64,000 nt of DNA, taken from Citrobacter sp. Cu233 (GTDB taxonomy: Bacteria > Pseudomonadota > Gammaproteobacteria > Enterobacterales > Enterobacteriaceae). Both the position numbers and the translations under genes were made by a program. Below are positions 1-10,950 of this stretch, piece after piece. Under the pieces are notes generated by a model. The model had not been told where the DNA came from and ran no database searches. It saw only the letters and a list, made by a program, of their open reading frames with translations. Within the stretch, counting starts at the first letter, position 1; each line of letters opens with the position of its first letter. The stretch is taken from assembly GCF_030332225.1 (NCBI RefSeq), contig NZ_JAOWIF010000044.1:93719-157718 (forward strand), in the 5' to 3' direction.

Positions 1-2
1 TG

Positions 3-572
3 TGGGTCAGCGAAAGCTGGCATGGTGTGGGGCCGGCATGGACCGGGCTGGTGGCGGCGGTGATTACGCTGTTGCCGCGCGTAGGATTTATTAATGGCGA
101 AGAATTTTCCAGCGGGGTGAATATCCGTACCTGTATTTACGTCGCGGGGATTTTGGGGCTGGCGATTACCGTGACGCAAACCGGCATCGGTAGCGCGGTG
201 GGCGAAGCGCTGCTGCAGGTGATGCCGCTGGATGCTGAAAAACCGTTTACCAGCTTCCTCGCGTTAACCGGTATTACTACCGCACTCAATTTTATTATGA
301 CCGCTAACGGCGTTCCGGCGCTGTACACCACGCTGGCGCAGAGCTTTGCCGATGCGACCGGGTTTCCGCTACTGTCGGTGATTATGATTCAGGTGCTGGG
401 CTATTCCACGCCGCTACTGCCGTATCAGGCTTCGCCGATCGTGGTGGCAATGGCGCTCGGGAAAGTGCCTGCAAGGGCCGGGATGCTGCTGTGTATCGCA
501 CTGGCGGCGGCAACGTATCTGATGCTACTGCCGCTGGATTATCTGTGGTTTAGCGTGTTGGGGAAATTATAG
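3..572 (+). CDS. SLC13/DASS-family anion transporter, C-terminal part (cut by window edge)
   Basis: The reading frame is open through the left edge, so only the last 190 or so residues are present; the GTG at 27 is internal, not a start. The visible part is strongly hydrophobic with about five membrane segments. The stretch around 'MTANGVPALYTT' and the later 'LGYSTPLLPYQASP' has the Ser/Thr-Pro-rich re-entrant loop style of sodium-coupled or antiport anion permeases of the divalent anion:Na+ symporter family. The substrate (dicarboxylate, citrate, sulfate or other) cannot be told from this part. A second, more CitT/YbhI-like transporter follows 113 bases downstream on the same strand. Confidence 0.7.
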   Translation, partial: WVSESWHGVGPAWTGLVAAVITLLPRVGFINGEEFSSGVNIRTCIYVAGILGLAITVTQTGIGSAVGEALLQVMPLDAEKPFTSFLALTGITTALNFIMTANGVPALYTTLAQSFADATGFPLLSVIMIQVLGYSTPLLPYQASPIVVAMALGKVPARAGMLLCIALAAATYLMLLPLDYLWFSVLGKL

Positions 573-685
573 TTTCATTGCGGTGTTAATTATTTGTTTT
601 GTGAGATAATGAATTGTTTTATGTAGGCTGATAGCGGTTAATATCCGGGCGCAGATTTGCGTGCTGGAAACTCAAGGATTGATTC

Positions 686-2157
686 ATGGACAGATTGACC
701 CCCATCCGCTGTTGGCCCGCCATTTTTTCGATCGTTATTACGCTAACCATCTGGTTTGTTATCCCGTGTCCTCCTGACGTAACCCCCGAAGCGTGGCACC
801 TGCTGGCGCTGTTCATCGGTACTATCGCGGCGATCATCGGGAAAGCCATGCCCATTGGTGCTATCGCGATTGTGGCGATCATGTTGGTAGCCATGACCGG
901 CGTGACGCACCCTGGTAAACCTACCGCAGCGCTGAGTGATGCGCTGAGTGGCTTTTCTAACCAACTGATCTGGCTGATCGGCATCTCCATCATGCTGTCG
1001 CAAAGCCTGTTGAAAACGGGGTTAGGTGCGCGAATTGGCTACGGGTTTATTGCTCTGTTTGGCAAAAGAACGCTGGGTATTGCCTGGGCGTTAACCCTGG
1101 CGGAAACGCTGATCGCACCCGTTACACCGAGTAATACCGCGCGCGGCGGCGGTATTATCCACCCGGTGATGCGGGCGATTGCGGAAAGTCTGGGCTCTCA
1201 ACCCGGAGACAAGGAGAACGGCGCTACAGGTCGTTATCTGGCTCTGGTGAACTACAACATTAACCCGATCAGTTCGGCGATGTTTATTACCGCTACCGCG
1301 CCAAACCCGCTTATTGTGAGTTTTTTGACCAAAGGGACGGATGGGGTACTGAATATGACCTGGGGAATGTGGGCGATTGCGGCGCTTCTTCCTGCCGTTG
1401 TCTCACTGGCCGTGATGCCTATTGTCATCTGGTGGCTCTATCCGCCCGCTATTACACGCACGCCGAATGCGCCAGAGTTTGCCCGGGAAAAGCTGGGGGC
1501 ACTCGGTCCGTTGTCGCTGGCTGAAAAAATCACCCTCGCGGTTTTCGCTTTGCTGCTCTGCCTGTGGGCAGGTGTTCCTGCCATGCTGATGGGCAGTACC
1601 TGGGCTGTTAGCCCACCAGCGCGGCGCTCATTGGCTTATCTGTACTGTTAGTGACAGGGGTATTGAGTTGGGACGATATCCTTAAATGCCGTGGCGCATG
1701 GGATACGATAGTCTGGTTTGCCGCACTGGTTATGATGGCGGATTTCCTGAGCAAGCTGGGTCTGGTGGGGTGGCTGGCGACGAGTGTTGGTAGTGCAATT
1801 GACCATCTTGGCGTGCACTGGAGTATTGCCACGCTGCTTTTGATCCTGCTTTACGTCTATTCGCACTACTTTTTTGCCAGCACGACTGCGCATATTACGG
1901 CGATGTTCGCTGCGTTCTTTGCCGCGGGATTAGGTCTCGGTGCTCCACCGGCGCTGCTCGGTCTGATGCTGGGCTTCTCCTCCTCGTTGATGATGTCGCT
2001 CACGCACTATGGTACAGGGACTGCGCCGATCATCTTTGGTTCGGGTTACGTTACACTGGCGGAGTGGTGGAAAACGGGACTGGTGATGAGTGTGGTCAAC
2101 CTGACCATCTGGGGTGTCACGGGGGCCTTCTGGTGGCACTGGCTGGGATACTGGTAA
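686..2157 (+). pseudogene. CitT/YbhI-like DASS anion transporter, broken by a one-base frameshift
   Basis: Two abutting frames together make one DASS permease of about 490 residues. Frame one (686-1651) covers the N-terminal two thirds, including 'TPSNTARGGG' and 'NPISSAMFITATAPNP', the conserved substrate/cation loop motifs. Frame two (open from before 1612 to 2157) carries the rest, including 'YSHYFFASTTAHITAM' and 'THYGTGTAPI'. The natural protein would read W-A-V-S-P-T-S-A-A-L-I-G-L. This needs one more C in the CCC at 1612-1614; without it frame one ends at the TAG at 1649-1651. A Shine-Dalgarno AAGGA precedes the ATG. The family lies in the inner membrane and moves di- or tricarboxylates, but the substrate here is unknown. 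The lesion is either a real recent inactivation or a homopolymer sequencing error. Confidence 0.8.
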
Positions 2158-2169
2158 AGCGGGTATAAG

Positions 2170-2192
2170 AAGGGGAGCGATGCTCCCCTTTT
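2170..2192. terminator. Bidirectional intrinsic terminator between the DASS gene and tpiA
   Basis: A perfect 9-bp stem, AAGGGGAGC and GCTCCCCTT, closes a GAT loop and is followed by TT on the plus strand and by A/T-rich bases on the other side. It lies between the convergent transporter gene and tpiA and can serve both. Confidence 0.75.
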
Positions 2193-2198
2193 AACAAC

Positions 2199-2966
2199 TT
2201 AGGCCTGTTTAGCGGCTTCAGCTGCTTTAACGATCACGGCGAAAGCGTCTGCTTTCAGAGATGCACCGCCAACCAGCGCGCCGTCGATGTCCGGCTGAGC
2301 GAACAGTTCTGCGGCGTTAGCTGCGTTTACGGAACCGCCGTACTGGATGATCACTTGTTCAGCGATTTTCGCATCAGCTTTAGCAATGTGGTCACGGATG
2401 AATTTGTGGACAGCCTGAGCCTGTGCCGGAGTGGCAGATTTGCCGGTACCGATAGCCCATACAGGTTCGTAAGCGATAACCACGCCTTCGAATGCTGCCG
2501 CGCCCTGAGTTTTCAGTACTGCATCGATCTGACGCGCGCACACTTCTTCAGTTTTGCCAGCTTCGTTTTCTGCTTCGGTTTCACCGATGCACAGAACCGG
2601 CGTCAGACCCTGCTCTTTCAGCACAGCGAATTTCTTCGCGATCAGCTCGTCAGACTCTTTGTGGTAAGTACGACGCTCAGAGTGACCGATAATGATGTAC
2701 TGCGCGCCGATATCTTTCAGCATTTCAGCGCTTGTTTCACCGGTGAATGCGCCAGACAGGTTCAGGTCAACGTTTTGCGCGCCCAGAATGATGTGGCTAC
2801 CGGCAGCGGCGTGTTTCGCCAGGTCGATATACATTTCCGGCGGAGCGATTGCTACTGCACAGCCAGCAACGCCAGCCAGTTCTTTACGCAGGTTAGCAAC
2901 CAGTTCGTTTACCATGTGGCGGCTGCCGTTCAGTTTCCAGTTACCCATCACTAAAGGATGTCGCAT
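2199..2966 (-). CDS. tpiA: Triosephosphate isomerase
   Basis: It interconverts dihydroxyacetone phosphate and glyceraldehyde 3-phosphate in cytosolic glycolysis and gluconeogenesis. The 255-residue length equals E. coli TpiA. Catalytic residues are visible: Lys11 in 'NWKLNG', His95 in 'IIGHSERR' and Glu167 in '[11 protein letters not shown]', which begins the mobile loop 6. The phosphate-binding 'GGSVN' follows near the C-terminus. The gene stands alone; the upstream neighbour yiiQ is on the same strand 108 bases away. It also supplies the entry point for triose phosphate made from glycerol by the nearby glp genes. Nothing unusual was seen. Confidence 0.99.
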   Translation of the reverse strand: MRHPLVMGNWKLNGSRHMVNELVANLRKELAGVAGCAVAIAPPEMYIDLAKHAAAGSHIILGAQNVDLNLSGAFTGETSAEMLKDIGAQYIIIGHSERRTYHKESDELIAKKFAVLKEQGLTPVLCIGETEAENEAGKTEEVCARQIDAVLKTQGAAAFEGVVIAYEPVWAIGTGKSATPAQAQAVHKFIRDHIAKADAKIAEQVIIQYGGSVNAANAAELFAQPDIDGALVGGASLKADAFAVIVKAAEAAKQA

Positions 2967-3074
2967 TTCATTTCTCCACGCTTGTCAGCGAATTAAGGAA
3001 GATGGCCACCCGTCAGGGCAGCATGGTCTGTGAAACAGTATAGAGATTCATCCCCCGAAAGGCTTTGCTTTTTG

Positions 3075-3677
3075 TCACTTATTCGACCCTTCGAGGTTTT
3101 CAGATAGTGCCAGCTTAATCGGTTCAACAGCGAAGGTCAGCCCTTTTTCGCCGTTATCTGCCACAACATAGCGAATTGCGCCTTCGGTTTCGGTGTAATA
3201 GTGCTTACCTTTTCCTGCCGTGAGCAATTTTTGCAGTTTTTTCTGGCTTTGTTCTTTCGTCAGTAGCGGCGCGACGGTGCGGATGACGGCGGTCATGTAT
3301 TCCAGCGCTTTCGCTTTGGCCGCCTTTTGTTCTGGCCCCTGAATCGGCAGCCAGGTTATCTGCATACTTTTGATTTTTAAGGTACCGCGCTCAAGGGCGG
3401 ATGACGCATACAGGTTTTCATTGATTTTACTGGCGGCACGGGTGAGATTTGCCCGATCGCGGTTGCTGTCGATGGCACGGAACTCATTCAGAGCAAGCTT
3501 CGGATTCTGCGTATTAAAGTTTTCACGAAATTGGCTGATCGACAGGTCAAAGGTTGGCGCGCCCGCCAGCAGGTAAGGGGCCGTGGTTGCCGTCGAGGGC
3601 TCTTGCGCCAGTGCCGTAGTACTTACGGACAGGGCTGAAAACAATAATAAAAACAGAGTCAATCCTTGCTTCATCAA
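3075..3677 (-). CDS. yiiQ: YiiQ, DUF1454 family exported protein
   Basis: This 200-residue protein opens with a clear Sec signal peptide (Lys near the N-terminus, a Leu/Phe-rich core, then 'ALA-QEPS' as a signal peptidase I site), so it is probably periplasmic. The rest matches the DUF1454 family, found in the same position next to tpiA in E. coli. No catalytic motif or cofactor site is recognisable and the function is unknown. The start ATG sits behind an AAGGTACG ribosome site on the minus strand. It is divergent from yiiR. Confidence 0.9.
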   Translation of the reverse strand: MMKQGLTLFLLLFSALSVSTTALAQEPSTATTAPYLLAGAPTFDLSISQFRENFNTQNPKLALNEFRAIDSNRDRANLTRAASKINENLYASSALERGTLKIKSMQITWLPIQGPEQKAAKAKALEYMTAVIRTVAPLLTKEQSQKKLQKLLTAGKGKHYYTETEGAIRYVVADNGEKGLTFAVEPIKLALSENLEGSNK

Positions 3678-3774
3678 TCGTACCTTTCATTATGACTGAC
3701 CACGATTAAAACGATAACTGTCGGGCTTGTCAAAAGGGTAAACTGTTCTGGAAGGTAATAATCAAGGAACCTAC

Positions 3775-4206
3775 ATGACCATACAGCAGTGGTTATTCTC
3801 ATTTAAAGGGCGTCTTGGACGCCGTGATTTCTGGATTTGGGTAGGTCTGTGGATTGTCGGGATGCTGGTTTTGTTTTCGCTGGCGAGTAAACAATTGCTC
3901 GATATCCAGACGGCGGCATTTTGTCTGGTCTGTCTGCTGTGGCCGACGGCTGCAGTCACAGTAAAACGTCTGCATGATCGGGGTCGCTCCGGCGCGTGGG
4001 CGTTCCTGATGATTCTTGCATGGATGCTGCTGGCCGGAAACTGGGCGGTATTGCCTGGTGTCTGGCAATGGGCGGTAGGCCGCTTTGTACCGACGCTGAT
4101 TCTGGTTGGTATGCTTATCGATCTGGGCGCGTTTGTCGGCACCCAGGGCGAAAACAAATTTGGTAAAGATACGCTGGATGTGAAATATAAAGCCGAGCGC
4201 CAGTAA
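3775..4206 (+). CDS. yiiR: YiiR, DUF805 inner-membrane protein
   Basis: The 143-residue protein begins 'MTIQQWLFSFKGRLGRRDFW', the hallmark opening of DUF805 proteins (W-x-x-F-x-G-R-x-x-R-x-x-F/Y-W). Three or four hydrophobic segments follow, with a conserved 'RLHDRGRSGAW' loop between them. Its role is unknown. It is monocistronic, divergent from yiiQ, and is followed at once by a REP element before the convergent fpr gene. Confidence 0.92.
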   Translation: MTIQQWLFSFKGRLGRRDFWIWVGLWIVGMLVLFSLASKQLLDIQTAAFCLVCLLWPTAAVTVKRLHDRGRSGAWAFLMILAWMLLAGNWAVLPGVWQWAVGRFVPTLILVGMLIDLGAFVGTQGENKFGKDTLDVKYKAERQ

Positions 4207-4212
4207 TTGTAG

Positions 4213-4239
4213 GCCGGATAGGCGTAAGCGCCATCCGGC
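4213..4239. repeat. REP element between yiiR and fpr
   Basis: An imperfect palindrome with GCCGGAT and ATCCGGC ends around GCGTAAGCGC, the standard enterobacterial repetitive extragenic palindrome. It separates two convergent genes. Confidence 0.85.
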
Positions 4240-4245
4240 AAGCCC

Positions 4246-4992
4246 TCACCAGTAGTGCTCAGCAGTCATATGGCCTGGTCGACGGCGCAGATGTTTGGTC
4301 ATCTGCCGGGTTTCTTTCAGCAGTTGCTGCGTGTCGCGTACCATTTGCGGGTTACCACAGAGCATCACATGACTGGTTGCTGTATCCATAGGTAGCCCAA
4401 CCGCAGTTTCCAGCGCGCCGCTTTCAATCAACGCCGGAACTCTCCCGGTTAATGAACCTGCGGCGGTTTCACGGCTCACAACCGTCTGGATACGTAATTT
4501 ACCTTCGTAGCGTTTTTCCAGGTCCTGCATTAACGTCAGATAGCTTAAATCGGCGGCATAGCGGGCGGCGTGGACCAGCACCAGATTGTTAAAACGGTCC
4601 AGATCTTTGCCCAACTGCAGAATCGATAAATAGGGGCCGATAGCGGTGCCGGTTGCCAGCATCCACAGCGTGTCGCAATCGGGGACTTCATCCAGCACGA
4701 AGAAACCGGCTGCTTCGCTCACTACCTGTACTTCGTCGCCAGGTTTCAGTGCGGCCAGACGGGGGCTGAGTTTTCCGTCAGGAACCGTCACCAGATAGAA
4801 CTCTAAATCTGGGTTATCGGGTGCATTCACGTAGGAATAGGCACGCTGGACACGCTCGCCGTCGATTTCGAGGCCGAGCTTGGTAAACTGACCTGCTGTG
4901 AAGGGAAGAACCGGAGCTCGCACGGTCAAACTAAATAAGGCATCGGTCCAGTTTTGTACCTTAATGACTTTGCCTGTTACCCAATCTGCCAT
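4246..4992 (-). CDS. fpr: Ferredoxin/flavodoxin-NADP+ reductase
   Basis: This cytosolic FAD enzyme passes electrons from NADPH to flavodoxin and ferredoxin, feeding radical-SAM and Fe-S repair enzymes. Its 248 residues equal the E. coli length. The FAD-binding 'RAYSYVNAPDN' lies at about 50-60 and the NADP-binding 'ATGTAIGPYLSIL' at about 113-125. The C-terminus is 'MTAEHYW', ending in the aromatic residue that stacks on the flavin. In E. coli the gene belongs to the SoxRS regulon; I did not identify a convincing soxbox. It lies 95 bases downstream of glpX on the same strand. Confidence 0.97.
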   Translation of the reverse strand: MADWVTGKVIKVQNWTDALFSLTVRAPVLPFTAGQFTKLGLEIDGERVQRAYSYVNAPDNPDLEFYLVTVPDGKLSPRLAALKPGDEVQVVSEAAGFFVLDEVPDCDTLWMLATGTAIGPYLSILQLGKDLDRFNNLVLVHAARYAADLSYLTLMQDLEKRYEGKLRIQTVVSRETAAGSLTGRVPALIESGALETAVGLPMDTATSHVMLCGNPQMVRDTQQLLKETRQMTKHLRRRPGHMTAEHYW

Positions 4993-5087
4993 GGTTTTCT
5001 CCTGTCTGCTGTGATTGCCTTATCTTCGTTCGTTGCACGAAAGATTTCCAGCCCGGATGGGCTGGAAGGCTCTATTGATCAAATCAA

Positions 5088-6098
5088 TTACAGGATATGC
5101 GTCTGTACATCCGGATCTTTGCGATCAAGGTAGTGGATGGACTGAATACGACGGATCGTACGTGATTTTCCACGGATCAGCAGTGTTTCGGTGGTGGCAA
5201 TATTACCTTTGCGGCTAATCCCTTCCAGCAGATCGCCTTTGGTGATCCCGGTTGCTGAGAAAATAACGTTGTCGCTGCGGGCCATTTCATCCAGACGCAG
5301 CGCTTTACCTGCCTCAATACCCATTGCGGCGCAGCGAGCCAGCTCCTGTTCGCCGATACGACGGTTCTCTTCGCTGTCACCTTTGACGTCATGGCGCGCC
5401 AGCAGACGGCCCTGCATGTCGCCATCCAGTGCGCGGATAACGGCGGCAGAGACGACACCTTCCGGTGCGCCACCAATGCCATACAGCACGTCAACTTCAC
5501 TGTCTGGCATACAGGTCAGAATAGACGCGGCCACGTCGCCGTCGGGAATCGCGAATACGCGAACGCCCAGCGCCTGCATTTCGGCGATGGTTTCATCGTG
5601 GCGTGGTTTCGCCAGAATGGTGACGGTCAGTTCGCTCAGCGGTTTGTTGAGCGCGCTGGCGACATTACGCAGGTTTGCTTCCAGCGACAGGTTCAGGTCG
5701 ATTGAACCTTTGGCACCAGGGCCGACAATCAGCTTTTCCATGTACATGTCCGGTGCGTTCAGGAAGCAACCCTTGTCGCCGACCGCGAGGACCGCGAGCG
5801 CATTCGCCTGGCCCATTGCTGTCATACGTGTACCTTCGATGGGATCGACTGCAATATCAACAGCATCGCCGAGACCGGTTCCAACTTTTTCACCGATAAA
5901 CAACATGGGTGCTTCGTCGATCTCACCTTCGCCAATCACGATGGTTCCGTCGATGTTGACCTGGTTGAGCATAATACGCATGGCGTTCACCGCCGCGCCG
6001 TCAGCGGTGTTTTTATCGCCGCGACCCAACCATTTATAGCCAGCCAGTGCAGCCGCTTCGGTCACGCGTGAAAATTCAATGGCAAGTTCTCGTCTCAT
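5088..6098 (-). CDS. glpX: Fructose-1,6-bisphosphatase, class II
   Basis: It hydrolyses fructose 1,6-bisphosphate in gluconeogenesis, which glycerol-grown cells need. The 336-residue length matches E. coli GlpX. The metal and phosphate motifs are visible: 'IGEGEIDEAPMLFIGE', 'AVDPIEGTRMTAMGQ' and 'GIGGAPEGVVSAA'. It is the third gene of the glpFKX operon; a 133-base gap with a REP element separates it from glpK. Control is expected from the glpF promoter (GlpR, CRP). Confidence 0.98.
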   Translation of the reverse strand: MRRELAIEFSRVTEAAALAGYKWLGRGDKNTADGAAVNAMRIMLNQVNIDGTIVIGEGEIDEAPMLFIGEKVGTGLGDAVDIAVDPIEGTRMTAMGQANALAVLAVGDKGCFLNAPDMYMEKLIVGPGAKGSIDLNLSLEANLRNVASALNKPLSELTVTILAKPRHDETIAEMQALGVRVFAIPDGDVAASILTCMPDSEVDVLYGIGGAPEGVVSAAVIRALDGDMQGRLLARHDVKGDSEENRRIGEQELARCAAMGIEAGKALRLDEMARSDNVIFSATGITKGDLLEGISRKGNIATTETLLIRGKSRTIRRIQSIHYLDRKDPDVQTHIL

Positions 6099-6193
6099 TG
6101 CAAACTCGTAGCAGAAAGGAATGGCGCGAAGTGTAGCACAGGGGAGGGGGCAGGATTATTGATGTATGTGCGTGTGCAGGGTTGAGACAGTTT

Positions 6194-6223
6194 TGCCGGA
6201 TAAGGCGTTAGCCCCATCCGGCA
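6194..6223. repeat. REP element between glpK and glpX
   Basis: TGCCGGAT and ATCCGGCA arms surround AGGCGTTAGCCC. Sitting within an operon, it may act as an mRNA 3' stabiliser for glpFK. Confidence 0.85.
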
Positions 6224-6231
6224 TTTCAGCA

Positions 6232-7764
<1,533 letters not shown>

Positions 7765-8610
7765 TTACAGCGAAGCTTTTTGTTGAGTGTTGGCCGCAGC
7801 GTCTTTCTCTTCAATCGCGCAGACATCGCACGGTAAATGGCGACCAATCAGTTTGCGATATGCCCATGCGCCCAGAATTGCGCCGGTAATCGGGCCAAAC
7901 ACGGGGACCAGGAAGTAAGGGATATCACGACCACCTGTGAAGGCAATCTCGCCCCATCCTGCCATCCAGGCGAAGAGTTTCGGTCCGAAGTCACGTGCCG
8001 GGTTCATCGCAAAACCGGTCAGTGGACCCATGGATGCACCAATAACGGCAATCAGTAAGCCGATCAGCAGCGGTGCCAGTGGACCACGCGGTACACCGTT
8101 ACCATCGTCGGTCAGTGCCAGAATCAGCCCCATTAGAATAGCGGTAATGACCATTTCAACCGCGAAGGCCTGCACAAAATTGATATGCGGGTTTGGATAG
8201 GTGGAGAAAGTGCCAGCCAGACCCAGGCTCTCTGTACTGCCGCGCACGATATGGTTCGTTTGTTCGAAATCGATGAAAAGATTGTAATAAAGCCCGTAAA
8301 CCAATGCCGCTGCGCAAAAGGCGCCGGCAATTTGCGAAATTATAAAAGGAACGACTTTGCGTTTGTCAAAACACGCAAACAGCCATAGTGCGATGGTGAC
8401 TGCTGGATTCAGGTGTGCGCCAGAAACGCCTGCTGTCAGATAGATAGCCATGGCTACCCCCAGACCCCAGATGATACTGATTTCCCACTGACCAAAAGTA
8501 GCGCCAGCTACTTTGAGTGCAGCGACACAACCCACACCGAAGAAAATCAACAACCCGGTACCGAGGAATTCAGCAATGCACTGGCCTTTCAAGGTTGATG
8601 TTTGACTCAT
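7765..8610 (-). CDS. glpF: Glycerol facilitator (aquaglyceroporin)
   Basis: This inner-membrane channel of the MIP family lets glycerol diffuse in. The 281 residues contain six predicted membrane spans and two half-helices with the paired NPA motifs: 'HLNPAVT' (Asn68) and 'MNPARDFGPK'. The Arg after the second NPA is the selectivity-filter residue typical of the family. It is first in glpFKX, so the promoter lies in the 426-base gap to zapB. Confidence 0.99.
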   Translation of the reverse strand: MSQTSTLKGQCIAEFLGTGLLIFFGVGCVAALKVAGATFGQWEISIIWGLGVAMAIYLTAGVSGAHLNPAVTIALWLFACFDKRKVVPFIISQIAGAFCAAALVYGLYYNLFIDFEQTNHIVRGSTESLGLAGTFSTYPNPHINFVQAFAVEMVITAILMGLILALTDDGNGVPRGPLAPLLIGLLIAVIGASMGPLTGFAMNPARDFGPKLFAWMAGWGEIAFTGGRDIPYFLVPVFGPITGAILGAWAYRKLIGRHLPCDVCAIEEKDAAANTQQKASL

Positions 8611-9282
<672 letters not shown>

Positions 9283-9344
9283 TTACGCTTTATCTTTCGC
9301 GCCGTAGCTGCGTTAGCCGCCATCCGGCAATCAGCGACAACGCA

Positions 9345-9371
9345 TAAAAAAGGCACCTTACGGTGCCTTTT
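9345..9371. terminator. Bidirectional terminator between zapB and rraA
   Basis: A 10-bp perfect stem AAAAGGCACC / GGTGCCTTTT with a TTAC loop gives a T tract on both strands, ending the convergent zapB and rraA genes. A half-REP precedes it at about 9311-9330. Confidence 0.9.
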
Positions 9372-9375
9372 ATGC

Positions 9376-9861
9376 TTACTCGATATCGAGAGGGTCTTCG
9401 GAAAGAATTATTCCGGTATTGTCGGCGTACAAGTGGTCGCCGGAGAAGAACGTCACGCCACCGAAGTTGACACGTACATCGCTTTCCCCAATGCCTTCAC
9501 CTGCAGCACCCACCGGAATAGCGGCAATCGCCTGAATGCCGATGTCCAGCTCTTCCAGATCGTCTACCTGGCGTACTGAGCCGTAGATGACCAGACCTTC
9601 CCATTCATTCTGTACTGCCAGACGAGCCAGTTCGGCATCGACCAGCGCACGGCGGACAGAACCGCCGCCATCGACCAGCAGAATACGACCACGGCCGTTT
9701 TGTTCGAGCAGATCGTACAGCAACCCGTTGTCCTCGAAACATTTTACCGTGATGATTTGTCCGCCAAACGACGACCGTCCTCCAAAGTTAGAGAACAGCG
9801 GTTCCACGACGTTGACATCTTCCTGATAGATGTCACAAAGCTCGGATGTATCGTATTTCAT
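9376..9861 (-). CDS. rraA: Regulator of ribonuclease E activity A
   Basis: RraA is a trimeric cytosolic protein that binds the RNase E scaffold domain and slows mRNA decay. The 161-residue length matches E. coli. The fold is related to the methyltransferase-like aldolase family; '[24 protein letters not shown]' holds the conserved Gly-rich and Arg residues, and '[11 protein letters not shown]' follows. In E. coli it lies after menA and is partly expressed from its own sigma-S promoter. The menA stop is 92 bases upstream. Confidence 0.97.
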   Translation of the reverse strand: MKYDTSELCDIYQEDVNVVEPLFSNFGGRSSFGGQIITVKCFEDNGLLYDLLEQNGRGRILLVDGGGSVRRALVDAELARLAVQNEWEGLVIYGSVRQVDDLEELDIGIQAIAAIPVGAAGEGIGESDVRVNFGGVTFFSGDHLYADNTGIILSEDPLDIE

Positions 9862-9953
9862 AGGCTTAACGTTCAGTTGCTGCGAGAATTTTTAGTATAT
9901 CGCGCTATGTGTACTGTTGGCAAAATCATCAGTTGTTAATTGATATTTGTCAG

Positions 9954-10883
9954 TTATGCAGACCACTGACTTAAGAAAATTCCAACAACAAACAGCAGGT
10001 TAGTCAGCAGTGCCGCTTTTACGGTGCGTTCCAGCATTGGGCGCATTGCCGTAGGATCCATTTCACGCATCACGTAGCGCGCCTGTTTAATCAGCAGCGG
10101 TGCGGCGAGGATAAAGAGCCATCCCCATAAACTTTGCAACGAGAATAGGTTAAAGAGCGCCAGACAGACCAGCGTGCCCATCAGCAGGCAGGCATGGTAA
10201 CGGCGGGCATTAACCGCGCCTAAGCGCACCACCAGCGTGTTTTTGCCGTTCTCTCTGTCGCTGTTGATATCGCGCAGGTTGTTAACGTTGAGTACGGCAG
10301 TTGCCAGCAGGCCGCAGGCGGTTGCCGGCAGGATTAACGCCGGAATCAGCGTATGCGCCTGCAGGTACCAGCTCCCCATCACGCTGAGCCACCCGAAGAA
10401 GACCAGCACAGAAATATCACCCAGACCGATATACCCGTATGGACGATTACCGACGGTATAGGTGATAGCAGCGATAATCGACAGGCCACCGAGAATCAGG
10501 AAGCCGACAAAATCCGCCAGTGTGTGACATGCTACCGCCACCAGTGCCAGACCGGACAGGCAGATTAAGACCACAGTGACGATCAGCGCACGCTTCATCT
10601 CCTGCTGGGTAATAACGCCTTTTTGCATGCCACGCAGCGGTCCGATGCGGTCGGGTTTATCGCTGCCTTTAACGGCATCGCCATAATCGTTAGCGAGATT
10701 GGACAAGATTTGCAGTAGCCCTGCCGTAATTAAAGCCAGCAGAGCCACCAGCGGATCGAAATATCCTTGCCACCATGCTAATGCCGTACCGACGATGATC
10801 GCCGCGAAGGCGAGCGGTAAGGTCTTAGGTCGTAAACTTTCCAGCCAGGCTTGTGAGCGGCTAATTTGTTGTTGTTCAGTCAT
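9954..10883 (-). CDS. menA: 1,4-dihydroxy-2-naphthoate polyprenyltransferase
   Basis: This inner-membrane UbiA-family enzyme attaches the octaprenyl chain to DHNA to make demethylmenaquinone. About eight membrane segments are visible, with the Asp-rich prenyl-diphosphate site 'NLANDYGDAVKG' near residue 65 and a second site 'NNLRDINSDRENGK'. I set the start at the ATG at 10883 (MTEQQQISRSQAW), which agrees with the E. coli N-terminus; an upstream ATG four codons earlier is also possible. It gives 309 residues against 308 in E. coli. Confidence 0.97.
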   Translation of the reverse strand: MTEQQQISRSQAWLESLRPKTLPLAFAAIIVGTALAWWQGYFDPLVALLALITAGLLQILSNLANDYGDAVKGSDKPDRIGPLRGMQKGVITQQEMKRALIVTVVLICLSGLALVAVACHTLADFVGFLILGGLSIIAAITYTVGNRPYGYIGLGDISVLVFFGWLSVMGSWYLQAHTLIPALILPATACGLLATAVLNVNNLRDINSDRENGKNTLVVRLGAVNARRYHACLLMGTLVCLALFNLFSLQSLWGWLFILAAPLLIKQARYVMREMDPTAMRPMLERTVKAALLTNLLFVVGIFLSQWSA

Positions 10884-10950
10884 ATTTAGCGCCAATAAAA
10901 ATGGGGCTTTATCAGCCCCATCAACAGTGATGAAAATGCATTGAACGCGA

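Noticed and set aside
1607..1620. Programmed -1 ribosomal frameshift in the DASS transporter
   Set aside because: The site lacks an X-XXY-YYZ slippery heptamer and no downstream pseudoknot or internal Shine-Dalgarno stimulator was evident; a lost base explains it better.
5191..6039. 282-codon open frame antisense to glpX
   Set aside because: Low-complexity Ser/Arg/Pro sequence complementary to glpX; no known domain and no promoter seen.
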